NCBI GenBank assembly: GCA_023935145.1
Contig: CM043702.1
Location: 104,483,588-104,547,587, forward strand
Direction: 5' to 3'
Length of the DNA: 64,000 nt
From: Bretschneidera sinensis
Lineage: Eukaryota; Streptophyta; Magnoliopsida; Brassicales; Akaniaceae
Both the position numbers and the translations under genes were made by a program. This document shows positions 23,484 through 34,531 of the stretch, piece by piece. Numbering within the stretch: the stretch's first letter is position 1; each line of letters opens with the position of its first letter. The notes beneath the pieces were generated by a model that saw only the letters and a program-made list of their open reading frames with translations, did no database searches and was not told the origin of the DNA.

Positions 23484-23964
23484 GTTGGTATCAGAGCCTT
23501 CTAGTGCAGGTTTGCTTATCTTTTGTTTTGATTCATAATAAAAAATAAAAAATAAAAAAAAACATGAAAAAAAAGAAATTGAAAAAAAAAGAAAAAATTT
23601 CCAGTTTAGGAAAAAAAATATGAAAAAAAAGGTGCGTAATATTTAGATTCAATCCTTTCAATTCTTATTTCAATTTATCATCTTTGTTTCCTTGTATTCT
23701 GGCCTTTAAATCCGAATTTCTTTGTGAGTTATTGGTGAATTATTGCTGGAAATTTTGATAATTGTTTGGTTAGTTTGATAAGAATCTATAGAGGATTATT
23801 ACGAGTGAAAAAAAGGCAAGAGTGGTGAGCACATAAGAGGGGAAAAGACAATATGATTTTTTTGTGAAAACACGAGTGAAATTGAGTGACTTATTCTTTG
23901 AGTGAAACATGTGAGGGAGTGTGTGAGGTCCTTTTGTTTTTCTAACGTTGTTTTTGCAGCAAAC
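23484..23964 (+). other. GypA.4 leader with primer site and possible intron
   Basis: Starts with GT then TGGTATCAGAGCC (initiator tRNA-Met). An A-rich stretch follows. G|GTGAGCACAT at 23825 and CTAAC...TTTTTGCAG ending at 23959 could bound a 135-base intron just before gag. Confidence 0.7.
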
Positions 23965-26040
23965 ATATCAGACGACAAGAACAAAAATAATTCCGGAGAT
24001 ACATCGGGAGAGGGTGATCCAAAGTTGCTCATGGAGGCTTTAATGGGTGAGATGAGAAGAGTATTGAGAACGGAGATGGACTAGGTTCATGAGCGGATAG
24101 ATCGAGTAGAGAATGCACGTGTGGGGCAACAACAAAATGCTCCTAATGTGCGTAGGAGGGAGAGAGTTCAACCTAGGGGAGAGAGAGTTGAAGATGAAGA
24201 GTATTATGGGAATTGATTTGATGAAGAAGATGATCGAGAATCAGTTGTTAGCCATAGGAGATTTGGTGGTCGAGGTAGAGAAGCTAAGAATCGGGAAGAC
24301 AATAACTTGGGTAGTATTAAGGTGAAGATTCCATCGTTTCAAGGCAAAAACGATCCTGAAGCTTACCTTGAGTAGGAGAAGAAGATAGAATTAGCATTTG
24401 ATTGTCATAATTATTCTGAGCTTAAAAAGATTAAACTTACGGCCATTGAATTTTTTGACTATGTGATTTTTTGGTGGGATCAGCTAGTGTTAAACAGGAG
24501 GAGAAATAGAGAGCGTCCAATAGAGACTTGGGAGGAGATGAAAACCGTGACGAGGAAATGGTTTGTTCCAAGCCATTACTACCGTCAGTTGTACCAAAAA
24601 TTGCAAAGTTTTACACAAGGTAGTCAGAGTGTGGAGGATTATTATAAAGGGATGGAAGTAGTTATGATCCGAGCAAATGTAGAGGAGGATCGAGAGGCTA
24701 CTATGGCTAGGTTCTTGGCTGGTTTGAACCCAGAAATTGCTAATTCGGTGGAGTTGCATCATTATGTGGAGTTGGAAGATATGGTGCACATGGCTGTTAA
24801 AATTGAGAACCAACTCAAGAAGAGGGGCAACGATACAGGACAAAACCCTAACTCGAGTTCATCTTGGAGGCCGAATTTTGTGAAGCAAGCCACAGTCAAG
24901 CCCAAAACTGAGCAAAAGCAAGAAAGTACGAGACATGGAAATCAAGGTAAAACTGACTCTTCCACCACTAGAAATCATGATATTAAGTGTTTTAAATGCC
25001 AAGGCAGAGGTCACATAGCAAGCCAATGTCCGAACAAAAGTGTTATGGTATTGCGAGATAATGGTGAAATTGAAACCGAGGGCGAAGAAGATACCGAATC
25101 TATGGCACCATTGGAGGATTTGAGTGATGACAAATACACTGCCCAAGGAGAATTATTGGTTGCAAGGAGAGCTTTAAGTGTACAAATCAAAGAAGATGAG
25201 GAAGTGTAGCGAGAAAATATCTTTCATACTAGATGCCACGTGCAAAATAAGGTATGTAGTGTGATTATTGATGGAGGTAGTACTAACGTTGCTAGCACTA
25301 CAATGGTTGAGAAATTAGGGCTGTCAACAATTAAACATCCTCGGCCTTATAAGTTACAATGGCTCAATGATAGTGCCGAAGTGAAGATGAACAAACAGGT
25401 GTTAGTTTCTTTCCATATTAGAAAATATGCAGATGAAGTTTTGTGTGATGTAGTTCTGATGCAAGTTGGGCATTTGTCACTAAGCCAGCCATGGCAATTC
25501 GATCGGCGTGTTAAGCATGATGGCTTCACTAACAAATATTTGTTTGTAAGAAATCAAAGAACAATCACTCTAGTTTCTTTAACACCAAAGCAAGTTTATG
25601 AAGATCAAGTGAGGTTACAAAAAGAGAGTGAGCAAACGAAAGAGAGTGAGAAAAAGAGAACAAATGAAAACTAGAAAGAGAAAATGAGGGAAGCCGAAAA
25701 AATTGAGATAGAAAATAAGAGAGTTGATTCGGTCATTGAGAGAAAAACAAATTTCTATGCAAGAACGAGTGAAATAAAAAGAGCAATGATTTTAAATCAG
25801 CCAATGATTGTACTTCTGTACAAAGAGGTGTTAAATACTAACCAATTTGACTCATCTTTGCCTAGTTCTATTGTTTTTCTTTTGCAGGAGTTTGATGATA
25901 TATTTCTCGAGGAGATTCCACATGGATTACCTCCTATTCGAGGAATTGAACATCAAATTGATTTCATGCCCGGTTCTACAATTCTAAACCGACCAACCTA
26001 TCGAAGCAATCTCGAAGAGACAAATGAGCTACAAAGGCAG

Positions 26041-27394
26041 TGATGAGTGCTAAATATTACATGTTTTAGCCCCTTAGTTTACATTTGTTGAGTTCTTAAT
26101 TATGTTATTTTGTGCTATTTTATCTATTTTCTGTGTTTTCTGTGTTTTTATAGGTTTTGGAATAAAATGAAGCAATGTTGAAACTTTAGGGCTTAAAGAG
26201 CAAAGCTGAGGATGCCTAGTGCGATCGAGCGCACAGGACATGTGATCGATCGCACCTACGATCGTGCCCACATGGCATGAGATCAATCGCACCTGCGCTT
26301 GAGCGCACCATACTTGCGATCGATCGCAAGTGACTCACACATCCCACATTAGAAAGGAAACTTTTGATACTGCATATATATTGCAGCGCACTGTGATGCG
26401 CTCGAGCGCAACAAGGCTGTGATCGATCGCAGTTGACTCGCACATCCCACATCGGATAGGAAGCACTTACAGTGCGCCAGACGCATTGCATCGCACCATG
26501 CTGCGATCGATTGCAACAGACTTGCGATCGATTGCAAAGAGGCAGTATCCCACATCGAATTTTCAGCTCATTGTACTCCGATAATTCCCTTATATAAACA
26601 CTATCCCACCTCATTATTTAGTGTGCAGTCTGGTGGATTTCTACTAGCATTCTAATAGATCTCCTAAGGGATTTTGCCACCACCGGGGGAAGTGCTGCCC
26701 AACAGCGTACGGAATTTCTCCCAATGTACAGTCAGTTTTAATTCTTTTCCAGTTTTTAATGCTTAGCACTTTTTATTGTGAAATTTAGTTTCATGATAAT
26801 GGGTGGCTAAAATCTTCAACTAAGGTTGAAGATGAAGCCTCTCCATTGTTTAGCATTATATTTTCAGATATGTTTATACAATTCTGATATGTTTAGTTTA
26901 AATGTTCTATTTCAATTGTTTGAGTAAATTCTTACGATTGATAGTTTTAATTGTTCTGTTGGATATTCTGCGTGTTTCATCCGATGGATACATCGAATCC
27001 TTTTCGATTAAATTGGATTTCCTTTGTGATTTGTTAAAAGCAGATACATTGGATGCTTTTGGTATAATTGGGATATTCGTTATTTTTTGTTGGATTCATG
27101 GAATGTTAGATAGATTATTTTTTATATAGAACATGAAGATATATGCTTTACTTTAGTTGGGTGGATTCTGAAACCTTAGTGTTTTCATCATTAGCTATTA
27201 AATCAATTTAGTTTAGTTTAGTTTATATTTGTATTGCAAAAATATAATTCACAATTTGAAACTAGCTTAAAATAAGGTTAGTTTAGATAAAAAGCTATTT
27301 TCACAACGCATTCCCTGTGGATTCGACCTCGCACTTGCACAAAACTATATTGCAAAAGATTCGTGCGCTTGCGAAGAATTTAAAACTCACAACA
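26041..27394 (+). mobile_element. LtrD solo LTR inside GypA.4
   Basis: 1354 bases, TGATGAGTGCTAAATA to CTCACAACA, target duplication GGCAG at 26036-26040 and 27395-27399. No coding content. About 26218-26540 contains roughly nine palindromic words around TGCGATCGATCGCA, with TCCCACATCGG-like motifs between. A TATA-like TTATATAAAC lies near 26590. Confidence 0.93.
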
Positions 27395-28333
27395 GGCAGG
27401 TTAGTGATTTAATGGAAACGGGGTATGTAAGAGAAAGCATGAGCCCGTGCGCTGTTCCAGTGATTTTGGTTCCTAAAAAGGATGGGACGTGGAGAATGTG
27501 CATTGATTGCCAAGCAATCAACAATATAACGGTAAAGTATTGACATCCTATTCCTCATTTAGATGATATGCTAGATAAACTGCATGGTGCATGTGTATTC
27601 TCTAAAATTTATTTAAAAATTGGATATCATCAAATAAGAATGAAAGAGGGTGATGAATGGAAAATTTCTTTTAAAACGAAATATGGTTTATATGAGTGGT
27701 TAGTTCTGCCATTTGGACTAACAAATGCACTAAGTACCTTCCTGAGATTAATGAACCAAGTTTTTCGAGCTTTTATAAGTAGATTCATTTTTGTTTACTT
27801 TGATGATAATCTCATTTATAACACAAACTTAGATGATCATGTTGTACATTTCAAATCAGTTTTAGATGTGCTTAGAAAAGAAAAGTTGTTTGCTAACTTG
27901 AAGAAGTGAACTTTTTGCACTGATAAGCTTGTGTTTCTTGGTTTTGTTGTGAGTGCACAAGGAATATAGGTTGACGATGAGAAGATCCGTGCAATTAAAG
28001 AATGGCCAAGTCTCACAAGTGTAGGTCAAGTTCGTAGTTTTCATGGACTTGCTAGTTTTTACAAGAGGTTCATGAAAGACTTTAGTAGTATAGTCACTCC
28101 GCTTATCGAAGTCATCAAGAAGAACGTTGGATTCAAATGGGGAGACGAGCAAGACAAGGAGTTCTAATTGATCAAAGAAAAATTAACTAATACTCCTTTT
28201 CAAGTCCTTGAGCCCATCAATAACAATGCATACAAATTGGATTTACCAAGTGAGTACAATGTTAATACCACTTTCAATGTTTCTGATTTACGCCCTTTTG
28301 ATGTAGGTGATGATTTGAGGACAAATCTTTTTC

Positions 28334-28346
28334 AAGAGGAGGGGAA
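28334..28346 (+). promoter_or_regulatory. Polypurine tract of GypA.4
   Basis: AAGAGGAGGGGAA directly before the 3' LTR, inside the pol frame. Confidence 0.75.
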
Positions 28347-29328
28347 TGATGAGGACACGGCTAACAAATGGGAGGCAGATCCTATTCAAGTTCCAATTGG
28401 TCAAGTTACAAAGGCCCGAGCTAAACGGTTTATTCAAGTTCCAATTGGTCCAGTTATAAGGGCCCGAGTTAAATGGTTCAAGAAAACTCTCAATTGGCTT
28501 ATTCAACACATTTGGGCTAAGAACCATCTTTGGGGGCCCAAGGATGATGCTATACATGATCCACAAGGATGGGTTTCCATGATCCAAGGGAAATTCCACT
28601 TTGGAATTTTAGGAGGACCCAATGACCAGAATTAAAATGGTCATATCTTTTTGCCCGCAACTCCAAGTGGGTTGAAACTTGTTGGGGTGGAAAGATGACG
28701 TCTTGAACTTCAATTTAGACCTAAGAAAGTTTTAAAAAGGATATTGTTTGGGCCTGTTATGATGGGCCTAAATCCAGCAAGCTGTTGCATCCAAATCTTC
28801 TTCCACTTTAGGCTTGCACCTTGCACCTTTTCTTAATTGTTTCCTTCTAAATTTAATTGTTACATTATAAGGCTTGCATGCCAAGTTAGGTACTTTCTTT
28901 ATTTGGATTTTAGGTTACTAGAATTCTATTTAGGTTTATTTCCTATTTCGTAGTTTCCTATTCCTACCAGAATTCTGTTTAGGTTTATTTCCTATTTCTT
29001 AGTTTTCCTTTCTCTAATTGGTTACGAATTCTTATGTATTTAATAGCCATTGGCTTTTGAAATAACACAATTTAGATTTGATTCATAATTTTGGAGAGAA
29101 AATTTCTCTTTGGTTCTTTTAGAACTTCTGAACTTATCGGAGTTTCCGTGGCGTTCATCTTCGACTTATCAATCAATCCTTCCATAATTGATTGTGGTGT
29201 CTTCATTATACCAAGGTTCTTGCTTCAATATAAGCAATGGGTCACGGTCTCACATAAATCTGCTTCTAGACGATCTTGGAAGTCTTCTTGATCCTTCAAT
29301 TTCTTGGTTCTTGGCGTGGATCATATCA
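28347..29328 (+). repeat. 3' LTR of GypA.4
   Basis: TGATGAGGACACGG to GATCATATCA. It encodes the pol C-terminus, with IQVPIGQVTKARAKRF repeated as IQVPIGPVIRARVKWF, then IQHIWAKNHLWGPKDDA and a stop after GGPNDQN (28635). One 54-bp unit. Confidence 0.93.
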
Positions 29329-29333
29329 TTTGT

Positions 29334-29615
29334 TTCTTTGTATTCTAGCCTTTAAATCCGAATTTCTTTGTGAGTTATTGGTGAATTGTTGTTGGAAACT
29401 TGATACTTGTTCGGTTAGTTTGATAAGAACCTATAGAGGATTATTACAAGTGGAAAAAGGCAAGAATGGTGAGCACATAAGAGGGGAAAAGCCAATCTGA
29501 TTTTTGTTTGAAAACACGAGTAAAATTGAGTGACTCATTCTTTGAGTGAAACACATGAGGGAGTGTGTGTGGTCTTTTTGTTCTTTTTTTATCTAACGTT
29601 GTTTTTACAGAAAAC
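29334..29615 (+). other. GypA.3 leader, second part
   Basis: Resumes the leader broken by GypA.4 (TTTCTTTGTATTCTAGCC). Possible intron from GT at 29469 to AG at 29610 (TTTTTACAG), just before the gag ATG. Confidence 0.8.
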
Positions 29616-29892
29616 ATGTCAGACAACAAGAATAAAAATAATTCCAGTGATACGTCAGGAGAGGGCGATCCGAAGTTGCTCATGGAGGCTTTAATGGGTG
29701 AGATGAGAAGAATATTGAGAACAGAGATGGAACAGGTTCATGAGCGGATAGATCGGGTAGAGAATGCATGTGTGGGGCAACAACAAAATGCTCTTAATGT
29801 GCGTAGGAGGGAGAGAGTTCAACCTAGGGGAGAGAGTTTTGAAGATGAAGAGTATTATGGGAATGGATTTGATGAGGAAGATGATCGGGAAT

Positions 29893-32190
29893 TGATAGGA
29901 ACACTTTGTGTGATATTTTTAATACCTTTCCTACCCTATTTGGCTTTGTAATTCTCTTAATTTTGTTATTTTGAGCTTAGTTTCTATTCTTAGGGTTTAG
30001 AGAGCTTGTGAATGTGGGAATGGCAAAAGAAGGTGCAAAAGATGAGTTTTCCTAGTTACTTTGGGAAATCTAAGTGGATCAAGAAAATAGTCTTATCATT
30101 CTAAGAAACTTTCCTAATTTGGAAACTTGCCTTTTTGATATCTTTCCTTTTCTAATTATGGAAACTTTCCTTATTTATTATTTTTTGATTTCTTTGTAGG
30201 GAATTTCCACCTTTGAATTTCGGGAGGACCCAATGACCAGACTTAAAATGGTCATATTTTCCTGTACGCATCTCTAAATGGGCTGAAACTTGTTGGGTTG
30301 GAAAGATGACATCTTGAACTTCAATTTAGACCTCAAAAAGTCTCAAAAAGTATATCATTTGAGCCTGTTATGATGGGCCGAAACCTAATAGACTGTTGCA
30401 TCCGAATTTTCTTCCACTTTGGGCTTGGACCTTGCACCTTGCTTAGTTGACAAAGTATTATGTGATTTTTATTGGGCAGGCCCATGTTAGGTTGGACATA
30501 CCCATGTCATTAATTTACCTTCTAAATAAGCCCAACCGAAACCCTATTTTTTATTTCCAGTTGTGCTCAACCCAAAACCCTAATTTCTCTCATATTTTTG
30601 CACAAGCCAGCCACCTATTTTTATTTCTCATTGTGCACAGCCCAAAACCCTAATTTCTCTCCTAATTTTGCATAAGCCAACCACCTATTATTTTCCTTCT
30701 AATTAAAGCCCAGCCGACCACCCAACATTCTCTCCCAATTAAGCCCAACTGCAACCCCAATTTATATTCTAAACAAGCCAAGCTGGCCACCTCAATTTTC
30801 CTCCCACATGTACACAGCCGCAACCCTATTTTCTCTTCTATATATACAAAGCCGAAAATCCTTTTGAGGGGATCTTTTTCTCATCATCTGTTCGGAGAGC
30901 TCTCTACTCCAACTCAAGAAGCAAGAGGCTGAAACACTCCACCTTTCCATCTCCAATTGTGAGCACATAAGGACTTCTCCAGATTGTGTTCTCCTTCATC
31001 GATCAGCCATAGCCGTGAGGATCATCACCATTAACATCTCAAGCTTCCTTGAGTGTGTTAAAGAAGTGTAAGCCTTATTGTTATTCTTTTTAATTGTTTC
31101 AGACTTGGTTGTTATTAAATTAAAGATTATTGAGTTTGATTCTTATGTTGGAGTTTATTGTTAATTCAATGAGTTGGTTAATTTTCAGATTAATTGTTTT
31201 ATGATTTTGAATTGTTCATGATATGTAAATATATGAATTCATGATCTCTATTACATATTTTGAATTTTCAGTTTTGTTATATTGAAAACTTTGATATTGC
31301 AAATCATTGAAGCCAATAATCGCACTTTCGATCACCTAATTGATCCGAAGTACAATTTAAAGTTGCAAAAGCTATGAACAATAGCCAATGTTTTGGAAAT
31401 TGTATGTTCTTTATCCATGTTGAATTTTCAGGTCTTTATCTATAATCGCACTTTCGATCATCTAATTGATTTGGAGTACGATTTAAAGTGGAAAAAGCTA
31501 CAACATTGATTTTGCAAGTCATTGAAGCCATAATCGCACTTTTGATCACATAATTGATCCGGAGTACGTTTTAAAGTGGTAAAAGCTATGAACAATAGTC
31601 AATGTTCTGGGAATTGCATGTTCTTTATCCATGGACTTTTTTCATAGGAATAAAGAACAAGTTATTGAGTCATAATTCCTTTTGATCTTAATGATTTGTT
31701 TAAGTAATTGGAAGGATACGGTGAGTATTAACTTGATTGCTTAAACAAAATAACTAGCTAATGGACTTTTCCTAAGCTTAGGGATTATCTAAGAAGGAAT
31801 TTATAAAAGGCATGATCTCTTTAGGCTTGCACTTTGATTCAATTCTGATATGTGATTGAGGCATGAATTCATTGTCTACATTGAACCAATTTGATTAGTC
31901 TTTTAATAGATTTGATTTTCTGAATTGTGAGAGAAAATGATCAATTGTAAATAATTATTCTTAAATTTCCTTAGTAAAATTCGAAAAAAAAATTTAGATC
32001 ATGAAACCCCCCTAATTTTGTGTAATATGTTAATAGATGTAGATTTATATTTGTTTATAAACCAAATATTTTTTTTATGACTCTTTAGTATAGGAGTACC
32101 CGCAATCACCGGCCAATAACGATACCCTACTAATCACTTTACTACAATCTTCTGCAAGGTTTGTTGATGACCTAGATAAATAGTTTATTA
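29893..32190 (+). mobile_element. Complete AthC solo LTR
   Basis: 2298 bases, TGATAGGAACACTTTG to AGTTTATTA, with target duplication GGAAT at 29888-29892 and 32191-32195. It is the reference for AthC LTR boundaries. About 30200-30450 is the module shared with GypA long LTRs. TATA-like CTATATATACAAAG lies near 30839. Three units of a ~60-base repeat (ATAATCGCAC...GTACGATTTAAAG) are in 31310-31600. No gene. Confidence 0.93.
31305..31645 (+). repeat. Triplicated internal repeat in the AthC LTR
   Basis: Three diverged units with ATAATCGCACTTTCGATCAC, an ATTGATCCGGAGTACG-like segment and AAAGCTA. The minus-strand AthC LTR shows three at about 36140-36480; AthC.1 shows two in the retained part. 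Confidence 0.75.
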
Positions 32191-33662
32191 GGAATCAGTT
32201 GTTAGCCAAAGGAGATTTGGTGATCGAGGTAGAGAAGCTAGGAATCGGGAAGATAATAACTTGGGTAGTATTAAGATGAAGATACCATCGTTTCAAGGAA
32301 AAAACGATCCTGAAGCTTACCTTGAGTGGGAGAAGAAGATAGAATTAGTATTTGATTGTCATAATTATTCTGAGCTTAAAAAAGTTAAACATGCGACTGT
32401 TGAATTTTTTGACTATGCGATTGTTTGGTAGGATCAACTAGTGTTAAACAGGAGGAGTAATAGAGAGCGTCCAATAAAGACTTGGGAGGAGATGAAAACC
32501 GTGATGAGGAAACGGTTTGTTCCGAGCCAGTACTACCATGAGTTGTTCCAAAAATTGCAAAGTCTTACACAAGGTAGTCGGAGTGTGGAGGATTATTATA
32601 AAGAGATGGAAGTAGCTATGATCTGAGCAAATATAGAGGAGGATCGAGAGGCTACTCTGGCTAGGTTATTGGCTGGTTTGAACCTGGAAATTGCTAATTC
32701 GGTGGAGTTGCATCATTATGTGAGTTGGAAGATATGGTGCACATGGCTGTCAAAATTGAGAACCAACTCAAGAGGAGGGGTAACAATACATGACAAAACT
32801 CTAACTCAAGTTCATCTTGGAGGTCGAATTTTGTGAAGCAAGCCACGGCCAAGCCCAAAACCGAGCAAAAGCAAGAAAGTTCCAGCAATGGAAATCAAGG
32901 TAAAATTGACTATTCTACCACTAGAAATCATGATATTAAGTGTTTTAAATACCAAGGCAGGGGTCACATAGCAAGCCAATGTCCGAATAAAAGAGTTATG
33001 GTATTGCAAGATAATGGTGAAATTGAAATCGAGGGCGAAGAAGATACTGAATCTATGCCACCATTGGAGGATGCAAGTGATGAGGAATACGTTGCCCAAG
33101 GAGAATTGTTGGTTGCAAGGAGAGCTCTAAGTGTGCGAATCAAAGAAGATGATGAAGTGCAGCGAGAAAAAATCTTTCATACTAGATGCCATGTGCAAAA
33201 CAAGGTATATAGTGTGATTATTGATGGAGGTAGTACCTTCATGAGATTAATGGACCATGTTTTGCGAGCTTTTATATGAGATTAATGAACCAAGTTCCTG
33301 AAAGACTTTAGCAGTATTGCCGCACCACTTACCGAAGTCATCAAGAAGAACGTTGGATTCACATGGGGAGACGAGTAAGAGAAGGCGTTCCAATTGATCA
33401 AAGGTCATCGATAACTGATTTTTCAACTCGGATATTGGGTTTGGTTACACATGAGGAAAGAAAAATTTTTAGCACAAAGGCGTTCAAAGTTACTTCCTAA
33501 AGGAGATGGGCCTTTTTCTGTCCTTTATCGCATTAATGACAATGCGTACAAATTAGGTTTATCAGGTGAGTACAATATTAGTGCCACTTTCAATGTTTCT
33601 GATTTAAGATCTTTTGATGTAGGCGATGATTTGAGGACAAATCCTTTTCAAGAGAAGGGGAA

Positions 33663-34531
33663 TGATGAGGACACAGCTAACAAATGGCATCTTCCTCTTC
33701 AAGTTCCAATTGGTCCAATTACAAGGGCTCGAACTAAAAGGTTTAAGAAAACTCTCAATGGGTTGATTCAACACATTTGGGCTAAGAACCATCTTTGGGG
33801 GCCCAATGATGATGCTATACATGATCCACAAGGATAAGTTTCCATAATTTAAGCTTTGGAATAATCCAGCAACTCAATATGGTGAATTAAAATCTTAGTT
33901 TCCAAAAATTGGAGACTTACTCGTTTTGGTTGGCTCATCAAGGAAAATGGCAAGCTGAAATTTTACTTATTACCTTTTTTTTAATTGTTTCCTTCTTAAT
34001 TTAATTGCTGAATTATAAGGCTTGCATGCCAAGTTAGGTACTTTCCTTATATGGATTTTAGGTTACCAGAATTCTATTTAGGTTTATTTCCTATTTCGTA
34101 GTTTCCTATTCCTACCAGAATTCTATTTAGGTTTATTTCCTATTTCTTAGTTTTCCTATTTCTAATTGATTACGAATTCTCATGTATTTAAATAGCTACT
34201 GTCTTTTTGGAATAAGACAATTCAGATTTGATTCATACTTTTGGAGAGAAAATTCTCTTTGGTTCTTTTAGAACTTCTGAACTTATCGGAGTTTCCGTGG
34301 CGTTCATCTTTGATTTATCAATCAATCCTTCCATAATTGATTGTGGCGTCTTCATTATACCAAGGTTCATGCTTTAATATAAGCAACAAGTCACGGTCTC
34401 AGTCTTCATTATACCAATGTTCTTGCTTCAATATAAGCAACGGGTCGTGGTCTCACATAAATCTGCTTCTAGACGATCTTGGAAGTCTTCTTGATCCATC
34501 AATTTCTTTGTTCTTGGCGTGGATCATATTA
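33663..34531 (+). repeat. GypA.3 right LTR, short variant
   Basis: TGATGAGGACACAGC to GATCATATTA. Same short-variant block as GypA.1 and GypA.2. Two 54-bp units at about 34348-34455. Followed by TTAGTATCAGAGCC, a primer site with one change, so this LTR also sits in a 5' position. Confidence 0.85.

Larger units (their letters stand above)
23965..28346 (+). pseudogene. GypA.4 gag-pol remnant
   Basis: The gag start codon is ATA (23965-23967), not ATG. Stops occur in gag near 24082, 24213 and 24373. The open piece 24463-25209 covers most of the gag core (ETWEEMKTVTRKWFVPSHYY, ATMARFLAGLNPEIANSVEL) and the zinc knuckle CFKCQGRGHIASQC. Protease IIDGGSTN has lost one Cys codon. Gag, protease and RT share one frame, showing that the family encodes a single polyprotein. 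RT (27400-28150) keeps YFDD but has several stops. LIKEKLTNTPFQVLE marks the fusion of RNase H start to integrase tail: relative to GypA.5, 1506 bases (502 codons) are gone, in frame. Confidence 0.9.
22502..29328 (+). mobile_element. GypA.4, nested GypA element with its own RNase H-integrase deletion
   Basis: LTRs 22502-23483 and 28347-29328 are both 982 bases, with target duplication TTTGT at 22497-22501 and 29329-29333. It inserted into the leader of GypA.3. Internal: leader, gag, protease, RT, deletion, integrase tail. An LtrD solo LTR splits the linker before RT. Both LTRs carry the 48-bp in-frame duplication and one 54-bp unit, supporting a true pair. Confidence 0.94.
29616..33662 (+). 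pseudogene. GypA.3 gag-pol remnant, split by an AthC solo LTR
   Basis: Gag starts at ATG 29616 (MSDNKNKNNSSDTSGEGD) and runs to DEEDDREL, then the AthC LTR intervenes to 32195. Gag resumes (RRFGDRGREARNRED, FQGKNDPEAYLEWEKKIELV) with several stops. The zinc knuckle has Tyr for one Cys (CFKYQGRGHIASQC). Protease IIDGGS jumps at 33233 to RT STFMRLMDHVLRAFI, and a second jump near 33293 leads to [14 protein letters not shown]. The CAAAG fusion (33399-33403) then joins to the integrase tail. Most of RT, all RNase H and the integrase core are gone. Confidence 0.87.
21432..34531 (+). mobile_element. GypA.3, outer GypA element holding two nested insertions
   Basis: LTR 21432-22311, leader, gag, damaged pol and LTR 33663-34531, with GypA.4 in the leader and an AthC solo LTR in gag. 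The sequence continues perfectly across both insertions once they are removed. However, the left LTR is the long variant with one 54-bp unit and the right LTR the short variant with two; no target duplication is seen, and primer site plus leader sequence follows the right LTR. The outer unit may thus be a recombinant of several copies. Confidence 0.75.

Noticed and set aside
23799..24032. Minus-strand frame opposite the GypA.4 leader and gag start (also at 29444-29683)
   Set aside because: Repeated antisense shadow of leader and gag; no independent support.
26218..26540. GATCGATC cluster as a bacterial-type regulatory array
   Set aside because: It sits inside a solo LTR with a perfect target duplication, in a plant context.
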